Shown piece by piece: positions 22,943-31,014 of a stretch of 42,179 nt of DNA; the first letter of the stretch is position 1; every line of letters starts with the position of its first letter. Source of the stretch: a virus. The position numbers and the translations under genes are program-made. The stretch covers positions 1-42,179 of IMG/VR virus record IMGVR_UViG_3300025009_001342; one strand, given 5' to 3'. Under the pieces are notes generated by a model. The model did no database searches and had not been told where the DNA came from. It saw only the letters and a program-made list of their open reading frames with translations.

Positions 22943-23701
22943 TTAAATCCTTTCACATTTACATACTCCATCTTTATAACTTTCACAGGGAATTATTTTT
23001 CCATCACACATCACAACTAATTTTTCTATTCCTGCTGTACATTTCCCATGTGATAAAGGAAGACCTAACTTGACAACATCTTTATATTTAGTATATAAAT
23101 GATCCATTTGCTCCTTTAAGATTCTATCATCTAATATTAAATATTGGTTGTTAACGCATCTCCCTTGATTAACTAGTTTTAATAGATTTATCTTTTTCAC
23201 ACCTAAATTAATCAAATAATCTATTGTTTCTTCTAGTGTATAAATATTAATTGTCATTGGAACTATATGAACTTCGACATTCATATTAGTTTTTAATGAA
23301 TATCTTAAATTAGATAAGACAGTAGAATATAAATCTTTGTTTGCAATAAAGTTAAATATATTGTTTCTATTGCTGTAAAAGGGAAAAACAATTGTATTAA
23401 TATATTTGTCAAATGATAATTTTTTTATATCATTACCCCACCATCCATCTCCAGAGGTATACATTTTTACTTTTACATTTTTAGTTTGTAGATATTCTAA
23501 CAGATTATAAATATCTGGATATAATAATGGTTCTCCTCCGCTAAGATTTACCCATTCTGGATCGTATTTGTCAATAGTTTCTTTTATTATGTTAATATCT
23601 AATTTATCTAGCTCGTCATTATAGTTAGAACTTGCATTAGTAGAGCAATGCAGACAATTATTAAAACATTTATTAGTTAGTTCAAACGTTATCTCTTTTA
23701 T
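22943..23701 (-). CDS. Radical SAM protein with C-terminal cysteine cluster; ATA at start position
   Basis: About 252 residues. ELTNKCFNNCLHCSTN carries the CxxxCxxC that holds the SAM-binding 4Fe-4S cluster, and NLSGGEPLLYPDI is the classic GGE motif. A barrel-like middle follows, and the end has KCTAGIEKLVVMCDGKIIPC and CKCERI, resembling a SPASM-type auxiliary cluster region. The ribosome site AGGAG is nine bases before ATA (23701), which sits exactly where KEITFELTNKC should begin. TTG codons upstream (23731, 23728) lack a site. The substrate is unknown; the neighbours deal with nucleotides, so a nucleotide- or peptide-modifying role is speculative. Confidence 0.8.
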   Translation of the reverse strand: MKEITFELTNKCFNNCLHCSTNASSNYNDELDKLDINIIKETIDKYDPEWVNLSGGEPLLYPDIYNLLEYLQTKNVKVKMYTSGDGWWGNDIKKLSFDKYINTIVFPFYSNRNNIFNFIANKDLYSTVLSNLRYSLKTNMNVEVHIVPMTINIYTLEETIDYLINLGVKKINLLKLVNQGRCVNNQYLILDDRILKEQMDHLYTKYKDVVKLGLPLSHGKCTAGIEKLVVMCDGKIIPCESYKDGVCKCERI

Positions 23702-23735
23702 ATTGATCAACTCCTTTTCAAATGTCAACAAATGT

Positions 23736-24212
23736 TTATTTCGAAGTATTACTTAAAGTAATCTCTATCTTACAATCACTAATTAATTGTCTATATTTTA
23801 CTTCTGCCATATTTAGAATAAATCTAGAAGCAATTGTTTGTTCCATATCCTTATATTTATCACTTAGATATACTACTTCAGATATTCCAGATTGAACAAT
23901 TGTTTTAGAACACTCATTACAAGGAAATAATGTGGAGTAAAGAATACATCCATTTAAATTATTTTTAGCATAAAGTATAGAATTTTGCTCTGCATGAATG
24001 ACATATAGATATTTTCCTTCTAATCCTTCTTTTGATTCCCAAGGCATTTCTGAATCATTGCATTTGTTAGGCATTCCATTGTAACCAGTTGATATGATCC
24101 GATGATTAGTGTCCACTATACATGCTCCTACTTGTGTTCTTGGATCTTTGCTACGCAATGATGATATGTACGCAACGCTCATGAAATAATCATCCCAATT
24201 TATTATTTGCAT
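23736..24212 (-). CDS. dCMP deaminase-like zinc enzyme
   Basis: A 158-residue protein beginning MQIINWDDYFMSVAYISSLR, the usual dCMP-deaminase opening. The zinc motifs are HAEQN (HAE) and PCNEC (PCxxC), with TQVGACIVDTNHRIISTGYN before them. It would convert dCMP to dUMP, feeding ThyX encoded downstream. ATG 24212 has AAAGGA 12 bases upstream; a TTG 16 codons earlier lies in the flank of the IS607-type remnant. The IS directly precedes it. Confidence 0.88.
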   Translation of the reverse strand: MQIINWDDYFMSVAYISSLRSKDPRTQVGACIVDTNHRIISTGYNGMPNKCNDSEMPWESKEGLEGKYLYVIHAEQNSILYAKNNLNGCILYSTLFPCNECSKTIVQSGISEVVYLSDKYKDMEQTIASRFILNMAEVKYRQLISDCKIEITLSNTSK

Positions 24213-24292
24213 TTGGTTTTGTAGTCCTTTCTGTGAGGGGGTAGGAGAGATATATTTCAATCTCTGCTACTAAAAATATAGACAAATATACT

Positions 24293-24316
24293 CAATTATC
24301 TATATCTAGATAATTG
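24293..24316. repeat. Perfect palindrome near the IS607-type right end
   Basis: CAATTATCTA and TAGATAATTG are perfect 10-bp inverted arms around a 4-nt loop. It lies just outside the proposed guide-RNA region of the decayed element and about 80 bp before the dCMP deaminase start. Confidence 0.6.
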
Positions 24317-24319
24317 CTG

Positions 24320-24425
24320 ATTCATAGTGTCTGTTTTTGTATTATTTCTAACACTACTCACATTTGGTGTAACACTCCACAGCCGTAAATTCCCGACTAG
24401 CCATCGGTATTTGATAATATTTGTT
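24320..24425 (-). ncRNA. Probable guide-RNA region of the IS607-type tnpB
   Basis: About 105 bases after the tnpB stop contain short stems (CCGA/TCGG and GTGT/ACAC) in a pattern usual for TnpB omega RNAs. No open frame is present. Assignment is by position. Confidence 0.35.
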
Positions 24426-25605
24426 TTAAGCAACTTTAAATACTTTAGCATTCTTCAAATTTACACTTGCATTTTTATCACGATCAAGAATCATTCCACA
24501 TTCTTTACAAATATATTCTCTATCTGAAAGTTTCAAATCCCTATCTATAGCACCACATTCACTACACATTTTACTTGAAGGAAAATATCTATCAACAATT
24601 CTTAACTCAATATTATTCCATGAACATTTATATGTTAATTGCCTTCTAAACTCATGAAAACTTTGTTCGGCGACTGCTTTAGATAAATGCCTATTCTTCA
24701 TCATCCCCTTGACGTTCAAGTCTTCGATCACTATATACTCTGGTTTGTTTTTCACCAGAATATTTGTGATTTGATGAGCATAATTTAAACGAATATTGGA
24801 TAATTTTTGATAAATAGTTCTGATTTGAGCTTCTAACTTGATAATGTTTTTAGTTTTAATGAACTTCTTGCCATCTTTGTTCATTTCGTATTTTTTAGAG
24901 ACTTGACGTTGAAGTCTTCTTAATTTTCTTTTAAGTTTCTTTACAGCAATAGTCTTATTGATATTTTTGAATGGTTTATCAATATTGCTGATAATTGCCA
25001 AATCCTTAACCCCTAAGTCAATTCCAATTCCTTCATTACTAACATTTGAATAATTATTATTGTCTACAATATCACACAGTACAGAAACATAATACCTTCC
25101 TGCTTTCATTGAAACAGTACCACTTACTACTTTTGCATTGGTTGGAATATATCCTTTTTCTTTCAGTTCGACAAATCCTAAAGTTGGAATTTGTATTTTA
25201 TGACGTTTAACAGTCCAGTCACCCTTCCCATTCTTAGGAAAATAGATATTAACATCTTGATTTTTCTTCTTCTTGAATCTAGGGAATTTAGCTTGCCCCC
25301 TTAAAGAATCTTTTATATGCCATTTCTGCATTTACGATTGCTTTCTTTCTTGCCTTTGACCCACAATTATCAATCCATTTGAATTCATCTAATACTTTTA
25401 CTTCATTATTAATATATTTATCAAAATCATTGGCACTCATAAACGCTTGTTTCTTGTCAATCTTACCTTCTTTGTATAATTTATAAAGTTCTTGATTCTT
25501 AGTTAAATAAGAATTATAGAGGAAGCGACATATGCCAATTGATTGATGAATTTTATTAATATGAATTTCGGTTACTCTGAGTTCAGTTTTAAATCCTTTG
25601 AGCAT
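24426..25605 (-). pseudogene. tnpB: tnpB with a +1 frameshift in a G5 run
   Basis: The N-terminal part (from ATG 25605, LKGFKTELRVTEIHINKIHQ) ends early at TAA 25288 after ...YKRFFKGAS. The rest continues in the next frame (GQAKFPRFKKKK...). Removing one G from the GGGGG run restores KGQAKFPRFKK, a standard TnpB junction. The RuvC acids (GIDLGVKDLAI, VIEDLNVKGM, LDRDKNASVNL) and zinc finger (CSEC...CKEC) are all intact. A recent single-base insertion, or a sequence error in the homopolymer, is likely. Confidence 0.85.
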
Positions 25606-25773
25606 ACTACCTTCCTCCCTTCATTAAATAATTTTAAATGTTCATCTGTATAATAACGTCTGTCAGTAGGTGTTCTAAATTCTTTTAATTTACCTTTCTA
25701 TATCACATCTTTGATGCGTTTTGACTGACACACCTAACATTTCTGCAAAATCATGTGGTTTATAATTGCTCAT
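25572..25773 (-). pseudogene. tnpA: Remnant of IS607 tnpA (MerR-like HTH only)
   Basis: ATG at 25773 has GGGAGG eight bases upstream. MSNYKPHDFAEMLGVSVKTH is the start of the IS607 TnpA HTH, then QRCDIER* where the family has QRWDREGKL. A one-base shift restores KLKEFRTPTDRRYYTDEHLK. The frame then runs into the tnpB start and stops at 25572. The catalytic serine-recombinase domain is absent, so an internal deletion has occurred besides the frameshift. Confidence 0.8.
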
Positions 25774-25797
25774 GCACTCAACCTCCCTGAGTATATC

Positions 25798-25839
25798 TTA
25801 ACACTTATAAACACATTTGTTAATGTTTTTGGCAATCAT
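25798..25839 (-). pseudogene. 13-codon gene fragment left of the IS607-type remnant
   Basis: A very good ribosome site (AAAAGGAGAGTTAGGA) precedes ATG at 25839, but the frame (MIAKNINKCVYKC) ends after 13 codons at the edge of the IS-like sequence. It may be the severed start of a gene into which the element inserted. A continuation cannot be demonstrated. Confidence 0.35.
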
Positions 25840-25865
25840 TCCTAACTCTCCTTTTTGTATTATAA

Positions 25866-26468
25866 TTACTTAATAAAATGTTCTACAGCAATTTTACTCC
25901 AAGATTCTAACTCTCCTTCAAAATTAAGTAAATCATTTTTAGAAATCCAATCACCAACTAAAGTGTCTGTTTCTTTTACACTAATATCTAGTCCTGCAAC
26001 TTCAACAACATACACAAGGCCCAAATGGACTGAATCAACCTCTGTATTATTTGAGCAAATCATACCAATTAGATCAATAGATTTAATACTTGAATTGATA
26101 TTAATTTCTTCATCTAATTCTCTCATCATACCTGACTTGATGTAATCATCATCAGTGCCATCTACACGCTCTAGATGCCCTCCTACGCCTAGAGAATACT
26201 TACCTGTGAGTCTTACATCACCTTCTAATCTACGAGTGATGAAATAGTTATCAGCACATTTTACTAAGCAATAAGGGATTATTTGTCTATGCTCAAAATT
26301 CAATTCTGCATCATAACGAGGAATGAATTTCCCCACTGAGTTAAAAATATCACTATATTTATTGTCTTTGTCTAATTCAACGAATGTATCAAAATCTTTT
26401 GTCAATTCATTGCTTACTACAAATACTTCAACGTCGCCATATTTAGCTTTTAATTGTTCTTTATCCAT
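25866..26468 (-). CDS. NUDIX-family hydrolase
   Basis: A 200-residue protein. The NUDIX-like core spans residues ~95-170: SLGVGGHLERV followed by MMRELDEEI gives the G-x-E ... RExxEE elements, with a longer than usual loop (DGTDDDYIKSG) between them. NUDIX enzymes cleave nucleoside diphosphate-linked compounds; here it may clean nucleotides for the element's DNA synthesis. ATG 26468 is eight bases after GAGGAAAT. It follows the ribonucleotide reductase gene in one run. Confidence 0.72.
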   Translation of the reverse strand: MDKEQLKAKYGDVEVFVVSNELTKDFDTFVELDKDNKYSDIFNSVGKFIPRYDAELNFEHRQIIPYCLVKCADNYFITRRLEGDVRLTGKYSLGVGGHLERVDGTDDDYIKSGMMRELDEEININSSIKSIDLIGMICSNNTEVDSVHLGLVYVVEVAGLDISVKETDTLVGDWISKNDLLNFEGELESWSKIAVEHFIK

Positions 26469-26498
26469 TATTAATTTCCTCTTTTCATTTTATTTATT

Positions 26499-29400
26499 TT
26501 AGCACTTGCTATATCCACAAACACAACTAATACAGCCACTAATATGTTTCAATTTAATACCACAGTCTGGACATTTATCTTTTTCATCAGGTTCCAATTT
26601 TTCTTCATTTGATAATTTAGCAATAGGTTTAATACTTGCACTTAATTCTCCATTGATAAATTTTAGCATTTGTTTTGCTATAGAATCCGCACAACTTTTC
26701 CCGATAGTCTTATCTTTTTTTCTAGCTTCTTTACTCACATCGCAACTTACGCTTTGAAGTTGATCAATTACTTGCAGAGGATCAACATTTGCTCTTAATA
26801 ATAATGATACAGACCTACTCAACCCCTCTGTCATTCCGCGACAGCCTCCGGTACTTCCTGATTGAGAAAATATTTCACATAAATTATTATCATTGTCATA
26901 TACAAGTGTTAACCACATTGATCCACATCCAGTTTTAATTTTTAATCTTACTGAATTGGCAATATCTAATGTTTCATTAATCAAGACATATTTTTTATCT
27001 TCATCAGTTGAAGAAATTTTACCTCCTGAAAGGGTTTGATTTTGTCTTGACCCATCTCTATAGACAGCTAATCCCTTAAGACCTTCTTTCCAAGCATAAA
27101 TGTAAATATCATATATATCTTCTACACTAGCATTACTTGAAAAATTGACTGTTTTAGACAAGGATAAATCTACATGTTTTTGCAAAACTGATACCATGTT
27201 CACATGTTCTTTAGGAGATAAATCATGAGCAGTAACAAAAATATTTCTAATTTCTTTAGGAATTTCTTTTATTCCTTGACATGAACCATGATTATTTTCA
27301 ATCTTACCCATTAGTTCTTCAGAATAAATCCCCAATTCTTTAAGTTTGTTTTCAAAGGTTGGATTATTTATAAAATAAATATTATTATCATATGTCCTAC
27401 GACTGTATGTAAGACCAAATTGTGGTTCGCAACCTCCAGAAACCCCTGCTAGAAATGATATTGTTCCATTGGGGGCAATTGAAAGCAATGAACTATTTCT
27501 AACTTTCAATCCCTGTTGTTGCCATTCACTACCTTCCCAAGCAGGGTAAACTCCTCGTTCTTCTGCTAAATCCATTGTAGCTTTTAAGGCATTGTCTTTC
27601 ATTACTTTAATAATTCTCTCTGCGAAATCATAACCTTTTTGAGAATTATATTTAATTCCTAATACATACAGAGCATCTGCCAAACCCATCATTCCCATTC
27701 CAATGGGACGAATCGCTTCAGTCATTTGTTGAATTTTGGTTAGTGGCAATTTATTAATAGAAATCATATTATCAAACCATCTAATCGCTTTATATGACAA
27801 GATTTTTAATTTATCCCAATTAAATTTACCATCTTTGATACAAGCATATATATTAATACTACCTAAGTTACATGAAGAATTAGGTATATTACTAAACTCA
27901 TTGCAATTATGGACATAAGCTCCATTTGTAATTCCCATATGTAACTCATTTTCTGTAAAATCCCATACTTCTGCTTCATCTAGTTCAGAGATTAATATCA
28001 CTGTTTCAAATTTTTCATCTAGTTTGTTTTGGTATTCTAGATAGCCATTTTTATAGTCTTGAATAAATCCAATTTCATCAAGGAATTTTTTATAGGAATT
28101 TCTACTAATAACAATATGGGCAGATTGTTTACAAGTATAAGTCCCATTGCTAAATTCTATATCATTCTTTTTATTGTGATACCACAATTTGCCTTTAACA
28201 CCAAACATCAATAACATTTGTTGAACCTGTTTCAACATTTCTGTATTAATAGATACTAATTGAATCCTATGATGTTCTTTTAAATTGCATCCATTTGCAC
28301 TAAAAAGTCCAATCAAAAAATCTTTCATTTCATTTTTAGGAAGAGTCATAATCCAATCTGGTATCATACGATCATCAATTTTATCATAAAAAGCATTAGC
28401 GTATACAGTACCATAGGGGATATTTAAGACATGATTTATATCTTGCTTGTTAGAATCTTTTGCGTAAAACTTTTCTCCTAATTCTTTTTCTATTAAAATC
28501 ATTGCTTCTTTATCTTTTTCTGGATTTGCAAAAATATATTTCATTCTATTAGATGCTTTATGGAATGTTGCATCTCCAAATTCAAAACCTAAGACTTTAT
28601 AATTTACATGAGGGTATAGATTATTTCCGATCCATTCTTTTTCTTTAATTTCAAAAGCAATATCTTTTCCAATTAAATCAATTGCTTTACACCAACTACC
28701 ATCTTTAAGCATAAATTTATGATCTTCAGTAGTAGTGTACTCATAACCACTTTTAGTCATAATTTTATATACTTTTTTTATGCCTGTTTGCCATGTTTTC
28801 GTAGTTACATATTTTTCTCCATTCCACATCTTAGATTTAATATTGCTAATTTTCTCTAAACCATTCTCAGTTACCATATAAGTATCTTTGTGTAAACAAG
28901 GATTTGTAAAAATTAATGTACTTAAATGTTTATTGGGATTATCCGCATCCATGCGACTTTGATAATTCGCTCCGGGTTCTCCTGTCTCCCATGAACATCT
29001 TGCAATTTCTTCTAAAATTTCTTTTGCTTTTAATGTCTGATACACAATGGTTGGATAACCTTTATCTTTCCACCACTCTAAATCTCCATTCCATTCTTGA
29101 TTATAAATTTCCTTATTCCATTGATAATCAGGAAACTCTAGATTCCAATCTTCATCATTTTCTACAGCCTTCATAAAATCATCAGTAAGAGAGATAGAAA
29201 TATTCATTCTTTTTAATTCACTTGTATTGTCTTTACTATGTATAAAATCTAATAATTGAGGATGCCAACATTGAAGATTTATTTTTAAAGCGCCTTTTCT
29301 TGATGGATTAAATTTAGTCATATCATCAGCAGTTCTATCATATTTTCCCATAAATGTAGTAACTCCACCAGCATATCCTTTAGATGTATCTACTTTTGCT

Positions 29401-29765
29401 TTTGCAGGTCTTAATACACTAATATCTGTTCCTGCACCACCATTGCGTTGAAAAATCTTACTAAATTCTGCATCTAACAAACATATGTCTTCTATATTAT
29501 CTTTCGTTTGCAAAACAAAGCAAGATGATAATTGGCCTGGATTATCTTTATCTGCGTTTAACAAAACGGGTGTACTAAATATGAATTCCAAATTAGACAT
29601 TGCTTCATAAACTTCTTTTTTAATCTGTTGTTTTTTATCATTAGTTTCTACTTCTGCAATTGCAGTTGAAACCCTTTCACATAAATCTTCCCAAGTTTTT
29701 TCGTTTTCTTTAAAGTATTGTTTTTCTTTAAGTAATTTCAATGCATCTTCTGAAATAGTTGTCAA
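26499..29765 (-). CDS. nrdJ: Class II (B12-dependent) ribonucleotide reductase with intein
   Basis: 1088 codons, of which residues 290-620 are an intein, leaving a 757-residue enzyme. N-terminal SEDALKLLKEKQYFKENE and GQLSSCFVLQTKDNIEDI, the middle RNGGAGTDISVLRP, and NPC|NEFSNIPNSSCNLGSIN are hallmarks of NrdJ-type adenosylcobalamin-dependent reductase. The C-terminus ends with CPDCGIKLKHISGCISCVCG, cysteines that likely pass electrons or bind zinc. It makes deoxynucleotides from ribonucleotides without needing a NrdB partner. The start is TTG 29765, nine bases after GGAGG. It probably shares the nucleotide operon with the NUDIX and deaminase genes. Confidence 0.92.
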   Translation of the reverse strand: MTTISEDALKLLKEKQYFKENEKTWEDLCERVSTAIAEVETNDKKQQIKKEVYEAMSNLEFIFSTPVLLNADKDNPGQLSSCFVLQTKDNIEDICLLDAEFSKIFQRNGGAGTDISVLRPAKAKVDTSKGYAGGVTTFMGKYDRTADDMTKFNPSRKGALKINLQCWHPQLLDFIHSKDNTSELKRMNISISLTDDFMKAVENDEDWNLEFPDYQWNKEIYNQEWNGDLEWWKDKGYPTIVYQTLKAKEILEEIARCSWETGEPGANYQSRMDADNPNKHLSTLIFTNPCLHKDTYMVTENGLEKISNIKSKMWNGEKYVTTKTWQTGIKKVYKIMTKSGYEYTTTEDHKFMLKDGSWCKAIDLIGKDIAFEIKEKEWIGNNLYPHVNYKVLGFEFGDATFHKASNRMKYIFANPEKDKEAMILIEKELGEKFYAKDSNKQDINHVLNIPYGTVYANAFYDKIDDRMIPDWIMTLPKNEMKDFLIGLFSANGCNLKEHHRIQLVSINTEMLKQVQQMLLMFGVKGKLWYHNKKNDIEFSNGTYTCKQSAHIVISRNSYKKFLDEIGFIQDYKNGYLEYQNKLDEKFETVILISELDEAEVWDFTENELHMGITNGAYVHNCNEFSNIPNSSCNLGSINIYACIKDGKFNWDKLKILSYKAIRWFDNMISINKLPLTKIQQMTEAIRPIGMGMMGLADALYVLGIKYNSQKGYDFAERIIKVMKDNALKATMDLAEERGVYPAWEGSEWQQQGLKVRNSSLLSIAPNGTISFLAGVSGGCEPQFGLTYSRRTYDNNIYFINNPTFENKLKELGIYSEELMGKIENNHGSCQGIKEIPKEIRNIFVTAHDLSPKEHVNMVSVLQKHVDLSLSKTVNFSSNASVEDIYDIYIYAWKEGLKGLAVYRDGSRQNQTLSGGKISSTDEDKKYVLINETLDIANSVRLKIKTGCGSMWLTLVYDNDNNLCEIFSQSGSTGGCRGMTEGLSRSVSLLLRANVDPLQVIDQLQSVSCDVSKEARKKDKTIGKSCADSIAKQMLKFINGELSASIKPIAKLSNEEKLEPDEKDKCPDCGIKLKHISGCISCVCGYSKC
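27906..28898 (-). other. Intein in NrdJ at the active-site Cys; LAGLIDADG domain with Asp to Asn change
   Basis: A 331-residue in-frame insertion from CLHKDTYMVTENG (block A, Cys1) to GITNGAYVHN (block G) just before Cys621. Block B is visible as TTTEDHKFM and block F as VWDFTENELHMG. Splicing would join TNP to CNE, restoring the reductase active site, so the intein sits at the most conserved spot. It carries two LAGLIDADG-like blocks: LGFEFGDAT (Asp398 kept) and LIGLFSANG, where the expected Asp is Asn491 (AAT). That change should weaken or abolish the nuclease while leaving splicing intact. Confidence 0.9.
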
Positions 29766-29819
29766 TTTATGTATCCTCCAATAATTTTATTTTAATATTT
29801 ATAAGTTAAAAAGATTATT

Positions 29820-30032
29820 CTATTGCCTTTGAATACGTTCATATTCTTTTTCATATTTCTCCATAATTTTAGTATCATACTGCCAACCTGAAATCTCTGC
29901 ACTTAAATTATTAGAAAGCACCCTCACTTCTTCCATTTCTACCTTATTTAATTCAGAAAATTTATGTAATAGTCTTTTCAATTCTCTAACAATGTCTAAG
30001 ATATCCATATTTCCATAATCCATTGTCATCAT
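29820..30032 (-). CDS. Small helical protein, 70 aa
   Basis: The start is ATG 30032, ten bases after GGGAGG (an in-frame TTG upstream is part of the ribosome-site region). The product begins MMTMDYGNMDILDIVRELKR and is acidic and helical throughout, ending EYERIQRQ. No family recognised; it precedes nrdJ in the operon. Confidence 0.6.
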   Translation of the reverse strand: MMTMDYGNMDILDIVRELKRLLHKFSELNKVEMEEVRVLSNNLSAEISGWQYDTKIMEKYEKEYERIQRQ

Positions 30033-30053
30033 ATTTCTATCACCTCCCTTCAA

Positions 30054-30293
30054 TTACTTCCAGTGATTATTCTTCTTTAGAATATCAACAACCTCATCAG
30101 CATAATCAACATCAACATTAATAACAAGATATTTATTTCCTGTATTCTTATTGAATTTATATCTACTGATTCTAATATTTTTAAGTATTCTAGCTAAATC
30201 TGTCCTATCTTGTTCTGAAGCATGTTTAATCACATCTTCTTGTTTAATGACAATGTATTTATTGAAGTCTGCACCACTTAAATTAACACTCAA
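30054..30293 (-). CDS. Small hypothetical protein, 79 aa, TTG start
   Basis: TTG at 30293 lies 11 bases after AGAAGG; GTG at 30305 abuts the site and is less likely. The product begins SVNLSGADFNKYIVIKQEDV after the start residue and ends with a basic helix (KKNNHWK). An alternating strand pattern (KYLVINVDVDYADEVVDIL) suggests a compact alpha/beta fold. No motif recognised. Confidence 0.6.
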   Translation of the reverse strand: MSVNLSGADFNKYIVIKQEDVIKHASEQDRTDLARILKNIRISRYKFNKNTGNKYLVINVDVDYADEVVDILKKNNHWK

Positions 30294-30312
30294 ATGTTTT
30301 ACCACCTTCTTT

Positions 30313-30477
30313 CTATTTTAAATAACCATTAATTCTTTTATCATAAAGATATTCACCTAATGATGAACTTAATAAGTTTGCAAATATTCTCAATTCCTCT
30401 AATTGTTTAAAATTTAGAACAGGATAATTATTGAGTAACGGTTTCATTTGTTCGACAATATATATTTCTCTGATTAT
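30313..30477 (-). CDS. Small hypothetical protein starting on ATA, 54 aa
   Basis: An open frame from ATA at 30477 to TAG at 30313, begun six bases after AAGG, with its first base overlapping the last base of the ACA codon before the upstream TAA (ACATAA). A standard overlap would read ACATGA, so a G-to-A change would explain both TAA and ATA. The product after the start residue is IREIYIVEQMKPLLNNYPVL and ends KRINGYLK. An internal ATG ten codons in has no ribosome site. Real or lost start cannot be settled here. Confidence 0.5.
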   Translation of the reverse strand: MIREIYIVEQMKPLLNNYPVLNFKQLEELRIFANLLSSSLGEYLYDKRINGYLK

Positions 30478-30677
30478 GTATCACCTTCTTTATCTTCGAT
30501 TAATTCTACCTGAACCATCTTGCTCCTATCTCCATAAAACCATTGCCAATTGTTCTCTTTTGAACAAATGTTTTTAAATTTAATATAAACAAGATTGGAG
30601 GAGTTTTTATATAAGAATCTACTACATACCATTGATTGTATGCAATCGGAGTATTCACATAAGCAGAAATCGAACAC
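30474..30677 (-). CDS. Small cysteine-rich protein, 67 aa, GTG start
   Basis: GTG at 30677 with GGAAG eight bases upstream, right after the stop of the previous gene. The product FDFCLCEYSDCIQSMVCSRF has a cysteine cluster like small zinc-binding phage proteins, followed by FKNICSKENNWQWFYGDRSK and an acidic end. Function unknown. Confidence 0.6.
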   Translation of the reverse strand: MFDFCLCEYSDCIQSMVCSRFLYKNSSNLVYIKFKNICSKENNWQWFYGDRSKMVQVELIEDKEGDT

Positions 30678-30680
30678 TAA

Positions 30681-30878
30681 TTAATCTTCCATCCTTTCAT
30701 TTTTAATTTCTGACATTTCATTATCAAATACTTCAATTGCCACCTTTTTGTAATAATGACCTTTATTAGTGTCTTGATCTACAATGAATGCGTAATTAAC
30801 TTTATCTGTATAGTTTTTCTCATACTCTTCAGAAGTGCACTGAATCCAATCACCATCTCTACCATGTAAAATTTTAAT
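30681..30878 (-). CDS. Small protein starting on ATT; paralogue of the 48-aa protein upstream
   Basis: GAGGTG lies six bases before ATT at 30878, and no ATG/GTG/TTG lies in range. An upstream frame start crosses a large inverted repeat and has no site. The 65-residue product KILHGRDGDWIQCTSEEYEK ... KGHYYKKVAIEVF mirrors the 48-aa gene just upstream (DGKWTTCTSQEYNSQ ... TTYYKKIG). The shared core W..CTS.EY...DK.N...YYKK shows a duplication. Conservation of this core supports a real protein despite the start codon. Confidence 0.6.
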   Translation of the reverse strand: MKILHGRDGDWIQCTSEEYEKNYTDKVNYAFIVDQDTNKGHYYKKVAIEVFDNEMSEIKNERMED

Positions 30879-30897
30879 ATGTATCACCTCTTTTGAT

Positions 30898-30952
30898 TTA
30901 GCAAGAATTTGATTAGTGGTATTAATAAGATATGTGATCAAATTCTTGCTAA
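30898..30952. repeat. 16-bp perfect inverted repeat between two paralogous genes
   Basis: TTAGCAAGAATTTGAT (30898-30913) and ATCAAATTCTTGCTAA (30937-30952), 23-nt loop. It lies just upstream of the ribosome site of the ATT-start gene, so in RNA it forms a strong leader hairpin. No U-run follows on the minus strand, so simple termination is unlikely. Confidence 0.75.
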
Positions 30953-31014
30953 TATTTATTTTATGCTTATGTATGTTAATTATGTCAAGATTATTGAATA
31001 ATAGAATATAGATA

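Larger units (their letters stand above)
24320..25800 (-). mobile_element. IS607-type element remnant: tnpA HTH fragment plus frameshifted tnpB
   Basis: The order is that of IS607: a MerR-like HTH at the start of tnpA, then tnpB. The serine-recombinase catalytic part of tnpA is missing, so the element cannot move by itself. The ends are approximate: the left lies just beyond 25773 and the right near 24300. The element interrupts an intergenic or small-gene area between the NUDIX and dCMP deaminase genes. Confidence 0.65.

Noticed and set aside
27906-28898. Self-splicing intron in nrdJ
   Set aside because: The insertion is fully in frame with clear intein blocks (Cys1, TxxH, C-terminal His-Asn before Cys), so it is a protein-level insertion.
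30898-30952. Inverted repeat as a rho-independent terminator
   Set aside because: On the minus strand no U-run follows the stem, and a ribosome site comes directly after it; a plus-strand terminator has no gene to serve.
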